A DNA stretch of 64,000 bases, taken from Paenibacillus ottowii (GTDB lineage: Bacteria > Bacillota > Bacilli > Paenibacillales > Paenibacillaceae). Made by a program: the position numbers and the translations under genes. The stretch covers positions 496,001-560,000 of the forward strand of contig NZ_VIJZ01000002.1 of the NCBI RefSeq assembly GCF_006874425.1, read 5' to 3'. The notes under the pieces are model-generated. The model searched no databases, had not been told where the DNA came from, and saw only the letters and a program-made list of their open reading frames with translations. Below, piece by piece: positions 60,545 to 64,000 of the stretch (the stretch's first letter is position 1; each line of letters opens with the position of its first letter).

Positions 60545-63500
60545 ATGGTTGAAGAAAAAAACAATGTATCAGAGCCAAAGCCTTCCCGCTTACGGAGAAC
60601 CATGCGAAGGCTCGGCCGTGTCATAAAGTGGGTCGTCATCATCGGCTTTATGGGAGCACTATTTGCAGGAGGAACCGCCGCCGGCTATGTTGCTTCTATT
60701 GTAAAAAACGAGCCCGTGCGTTCCAGATCTATGATTCTACAGGAAGTAGATAAGAATGCCATTACAGGCTTCGCTTATTTCAATGACGGCTCTCCTATCG
60801 GGCAGCTCCGAACCGAGGAAGATCGGAGACCTGTTACGTTTAAGGAGATTCCTCAACTCGTCATTGACGCAGTCATTGCCATTGAAGATAACCATTTTTA
60901 CGAGCATAAAGGTGTCGATTTGTCAGGAACACTACGTGCTGTGAAGCAAAAGGCACTCCATGAATCCGTACAAACCGGAGGGAGTACGCTTACCCAGCAG
61001 CTTGCTCGCCGTGTCTTTTTGAATCTTGATCGCACGGATGACCGCAAGGTCAAAGAAATTTTGCTATCTCTACGCCTTGAGCGCTTTCTAAGCAAGCAGC
61101 AAATTATTACGGCCTATCTCAATAAGGTGCCTTTTGGTAACGGATCAAGCGGTTACAACGTCTTTGGTATTAAAGCAGCGGCCAAAGGTATTTTTAATGA
61201 GAATGATTTGAACAAGCTTAATATTGCCCAAGCTGCCTATCTGGCAGGTCTACCCCAGCTCCCTTCTTCTTATTCTGCTTTTAACGGTAAAGGCGAGTTT
61301 AATGAATCGGGCTTTAAAAGAGCGATCAACCGCCAGCATCTAGTTCTCAGCCGAATGCTGGAGGAGAACAAAATCAATAAAGCCCAGTATGATGAAGCGA
61401 TGGCTTTTGATATCCAAAAGTCTCTTGCCCCACGTACTGTTAAGGCTTATAACACCTATCCATATCTTATGATGGAAACAGAACGGCAAGCTGCGCAGGC
61501 GCTTATGTCTGTCACCAATCCGAATCAAGCAGCTAATGCCAGTGCAGATACCAAAACCAAGGATGATAACGACATGCTCAAAGAAGCGGAACAGCAGCTT
61601 CGCACAGGCGGCTATATGGTATATACCACCATTGACAAGAGCGTGTACACATCCATGCGTCAAATCGCAGAAAATAAGGACAACTTCTCTGCTACAAGCA
61701 AAACCAAAGGTGACGAGCAAGCGGCAGCCATTCTGATTCAGCATAAAACAGGCGCCATTCTCGGTATGATGGAAGGTCGGGACTTCCAAAAGGAGCAAAT
61801 GAACTATGCTACCCAGATGGTACGCCAGCCAGGTTCAGCCATGAAACCGATTGCTGCTTATCTGCCTGCTTTGGACAGCGGACTCGTACAGCCTGGTACG
61901 ATTGTGGATGATGCTCCTATTATTTTGAAGGATGGCAGTAATGGATATCACATCCCGAAAAATGCCAATAATCGCTACCAAGGATTGGTTACAGCCCGCT
62001 ATGCACTGAATCAATCGCTAAATACGATAGCACTCAAGCTGTTTAACGAAAAGGTAGGAATCAGTAAGGCCTGGGCTTTTGCTAAAAAACTGGGTATTAC
62101 CACCTTGGAACCAAGTGATAACAACGCCCAAACAGGTGTACTCGGCGGCTTGGCTCATGGGGTAACCGTTGAGGAGCTCACCAATGCATATGGAGCCATT
62201 CCAAATGGCGGTGTGTTTAATGATGCCTATATGATCGAAAAGATCGTAGATTCGCGGGGCAATATTGTATATAAACATCAGCCTAACCCTGTGCAGGCCT
62301 TCACACCACAAACCGCCTACCTGATGACGGATATGTTGCGTACAGCCGTATCGGAAGGCACAGGCAAACTGGTGAAGCGTAACTTTAACCAATCTGGCAA
62401 AATTCCAATTGCCGGCAAAACAGGCACTACGCAATCCTACACCGATGTTTGGTTCGAGGGTTTCACACCTGACGTCACGCTGGGAGTATGGGTTGGTTAC
62501 AAGCAACCTGTCAATAAGCTTGAAACGAAAGCACAAAAAGAGCGGGCTCGTCGTCTATGGGCTCTAATCATGAATGAAGTAACGGCTAAAGATTCTCAGT
62601 TGTTTCAAACAGACAGTTTCAATCGACCTGACGGCATTGTAAGCCGTACAGCCTCCGCTTATGGTTCAGACATTTATAACAGTAAATATCTACCCAAAAA
62701 CAGTGAAAATGGTGTTACCCGTGCGAAATACATTACCTATCAAGGTGTAAATTATATTCCACGTGATGGTACGCCAGATGATATGTTGTATGAACGGACT
62801 GTTAGAAAACGGGAAAAACCAATCTCGGAATTGATTAAAGAGCTTCAGCATGCCTTTACAGTGATGAAACGACATAACTCGTTGTCTTACTACCTGCCTC
62901 AAGATGCAGATAAAGAAGCTCCTACTCAGATTGACCCACGCAAGGACGATGGAGCAGCTCCTAACGCTCCTTCTAGTGTCAGCGTAAGTTATAGTAACGG
63001 CAAGGCGATAATCAGCTTTAGCCCCAGCGGAAACAGCGATGTTGTAGGTTACCGTTTGTATCGTTCCACAGATGGGGGCAGCTTCCAACGGCTTGGCAAG
63101 GTCGTCATGGCTGACGACTCCAAGGTTTTCTCTGATAGCCCTGGGGGAAGCAGCGCAAGCTACTATGTGACTGCCGTTGATGTGGGAGGACATGAGTCTG
63201 GACCAAGCAGCAAAGCAGACACAGCACCTGTAGTACCCCCTGCGGATTCTGAGTCACCAGACGCTCCGGGCGAGGGAGATGGAACTGGGGTGCAGCCTAC
63301 GGAAGTTCCTACTGCTCCTGGACAGCCCCAAGCTAAAGCCGCAGGCAAGTCCGTAGCGCTCCAATGGAGTGCAGGAAAGCCTGCGGACGGTATCACAGGC
63401 TATAACGTATATTACAGTGAAAGCGGTGCGGAGCCTTTTAAAAACATAGGCTCTACCGCATCTACCAGCTTTGAGTATAAAGCGGGCAGCAAGCCCAAAG

Positions 63501-63568
63501 GCTGGTTCCGTGTTACTTCCATAAATGCCATCGGAGAATCGGCCCCTTCTGGAGCGGTTCGCCCATAA
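60545..63568 (+). CDS. Class A penicillin-binding protein with two fibronectin type III domains
   Basis: A bifunctional glycan polymerase/transpeptidase of about 1007 residues, and a close paralogue of the protein at 397-2922. In order: basic tail, one membrane helix (about 28-50), GT51 domain with IEDNHFYEHKG and GGSTLTQQLARR, and transpeptidase domain with PGSAMKP, NQSLNTIAL and AGKTGTTQS. The C-terminal part from about residue 815 holds two FN3 domains (SVSVSYSNGKAIISF... and QPQAKAAGKSVALQW...), likely wall-binding or spacer modules. AAGGAGGAAG lies before ATG 60545. A bidirectional terminator follows. Confidence 0.94.
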   Translation: MVEEKNNVSEPKPSRLRRTMRRLGRVIKWVVIIGFMGALFAGGTAAGYVASIVKNEPVRSRSMILQEVDKNAITGFAYFNDGSPIGQLRTEEDRRPVTFKEIPQLVIDAVIAIEDNHFYEHKGVDLSGTLRAVKQKALHESVQTGGSTLTQQLARRVFLNLDRTDDRKVKEILLSLRLERFLSKQQIITAYLNKVPFGNGSSGYNVFGIKAAAKGIFNENDLNKLNIAQAAYLAGLPQLPSSYSAFNGKGEFNESGFKRAINRQHLVLSRMLEENKINKAQYDEAMAFDIQKSLAPRTVKAYNTYPYLMMETERQAAQALMSVTNPNQAANASADTKTKDDNDMLKEAEQQLRTGGYMVYTTIDKSVYTSMRQIAENKDNFSATSKTKGDEQAAAILIQHKTGAILGMMEGRDFQKEQMNYATQMVRQPGSAMKPIAAYLPALDSGLVQPGTIVDDAPIILKDGSNGYHIPKNANNRYQGLVTARYALNQSLNTIALKLFNEKVGISKAWAFAKKLGITTLEPSDNNAQTGVLGGLAHGVTVEELTNAYGAIPNGGVFNDAYMIEKIVDSRGNIVYKHQPNPVQAFTPQTAYLMTDMLRTAVSEGTGKLVKRNFNQSGKIPIAGKTGTTQSYTDVWFEGFTPDVTLGVWVGYKQPVNKLETKAQKERARRLWALIMNEVTAKDSQLFQTDSFNRPDGIVSRTASAYGSDIYNSKYLPKNSENGVTRAKYITYQGVNYIPRDGTPDDMLYERTVRKREKPISELIKELQHAFTVMKRHNSLSYYLPQDADKEAPTQIDPRKDDGAAPNAPSSVSVSYSNGKAIISFSPSGNSDVVGYRLYRSTDGGSFQRLGKVVMADDSKVFSDSPGGSSASYYVTAVDVGGHESGPSSKADTAPVVPPADSESPDAPGEGDGTGVQPTEVPTAPGQPQAKAAGKSVALQWSAGKPADGITGYNVYYSESGAEPFKNIGSTASTSFEYKAGSKPKGWFRVTSINAIGESAPSGAVRP

Positions 63569-63625
63569 TAATGGAAGACAAAAGCTGAAACGATACTTTG
63601 GGTGAAGATGAATAAAATTCCCCTA

Positions 63626-63676
63626 ATCAAAAGGGAGTCTCCATAGCTATAATGGCTATAGAGACTCCCTTTTGAT
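63626..63676. terminator. Bidirectional terminator between the PBP gene and acsA
   Basis: TCAAAAGGGAGTCTC (63627-63641) and GAGACTCCCTTTTGA (63661-63675) are perfect complements. The stem extends inward with ATAGC/GCTAT. It serves both convergent genes. Confidence 0.93.
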
Positions 63677-63693
63677 TGCAAACATGCAGCGAT

Positions 63694-64000
63694 TCAATCC
63701 TCGATAGTAGACAAGTCACCTGTAGGCAGGTTAAGTTCCCAGGCTTTCAGCACACGTCTCATAATTTTACCGGAACGGGTTTTGGGTAACTTTTCTTTAA
63801 ACTCAATTTCACGCGGAGCAGCATGAGCAGACAGCCCTTCCTTGACGAAGCGGTAAATATCCTGTTGTAACGCTTCCGACGCTGTATAGCCGTCACGCAG
63901 GGCGACAAAAGCTTTAATGATCTCTCCTCGTACAGTGTCTGGTTTCCCAATGACTCCAGCTTCGGCTATAGCAGGATGCTCCAGGAGCTTGCTCTCGACC
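63694..64000 (-). CDS. acsA: Acetyl-CoA synthetase, C-terminal part (partial)
   Basis: The visible 102 codons encode the C-terminal domain of an AMP-forming acetyl-CoA synthetase. [21 protein letters not shown] contains the catalytic Lys ([11 protein letters not shown]) used in adenylation, and acetylation of this Lys by AcuA controls the Bacillus enzyme. The [19 protein letters not shown] stretch is also typical. The stop is at 63694-63696; the gene continues beyond the window's right edge. acsA next to tyrS matches Bacillus synteny. Confidence 0.92.
   Translation of the reverse strand, partial: VESKLLEHPAIAEAGVIGKPDTVRGEIIKAFVALRDGYTASEALQQDIYRFVKEGLSAHAAPREIEFKEKLPKTRSGKIMRRVLKAWELNLPTGDLSTIED

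Noticed and set aside
1..64000. CRISPR arrays, insertion sequences, prophage genes, tRNA and rRNA genes
   Set aside because: No regularly spaced direct repeats, transposase or phage-structural genes, or recognisable tRNA/rRNA sequences were seen.

Overview
The window looks like chromosomal DNA of a spore-forming Paenibacillus (P. polymyxa-like). The evidence is a set of Firmicute-specific genes (spoVM, a spoVIF-like gene, remA, ylaN, ricF/ylbF, ylbG, prkC/prpC, rqcH), AGGAGG-type ribosome binding sites with frequent GTG and TTG starts, a tyrosyl T-box leader and many strong Rho-independent terminators. I found no rRNA, tRNA, CRISPR array, insertion sequence or prophage. Most of the window is ordinary core genome.

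Layout. (1) 1-8.6 kb: a gene tail, a class A penicillin-binding protein, an SOS-type Y-family polymerase with a LexA-like box, a GlcU-type transporter, a divergent AraC regulator and GPH sugar symporter, and a spoVIF-like gene. (2) 8.6-38.8 kb: the conserved cluster known in Bacillus as yloA-yloV, here mostly on the minus strand. From right to left it holds rqcH (divergent), a Ca2+ P-type ATPase, dapF, a secreted protein, yitJ, yicC, remA, gmk, rpoZ, coaBC, priA, def, fmt, rsmB, rlmN, prpC, prkC, rsgA, rpe, a small membrane protein, spoVM and rpmB (plus strand), then fakA, a degV/fakB gene and recG. It combines nucleotide and CoA supply, replication restart, initiator-tRNA formylation, rRNA modification, ribosome assembly, PASTA-kinase signalling and exogenous fatty-acid activation. 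The 26-codon spoVM gene was found by reading the rpe-rpmB gap. Compared with Bacillus subtilis, thiN and the Asp23-family gene yloU are not at their usual places.

(3) 38.9-56.7 kb: a looser set of single genes and short operons: a PHP phosphoesterase with a LysR regulator, a small unknown protein, ylbG/ricF, an XPB-type helicase with an adjacent partner protein, a CBS-domain protein, an M20 amidohydrolase, an FtsW/SpoVE-type SEDS protein, an Asp23-family protein, a Ca2+/H+ antiporter, ylaN, a divergent HPr-like protein without the catalytic histidine, an M29 aminopeptidase, a lipoprotein and a GAF-GGDEF protein. (4) 56.8-64 kb: rpsD with a long structured leader, an AraC/GyrI-type regulator, tyrS behind a T-box, a second class A PBP with two fibronectin type III domains, and the C-terminal end of acsA.

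I did not find a clearly new multi-gene system. The best candidates for a second look are the histidine-less HPr-like protein, the bacterial XPB/partner pair, the small membrane protein coupled to rpe, the small unknown at 40.9 kb, and several strong unexplained hairpins (upstream of rpoZ, downstream of the Ca2+/H+ antiporter gene, upstream of the XPB gene).
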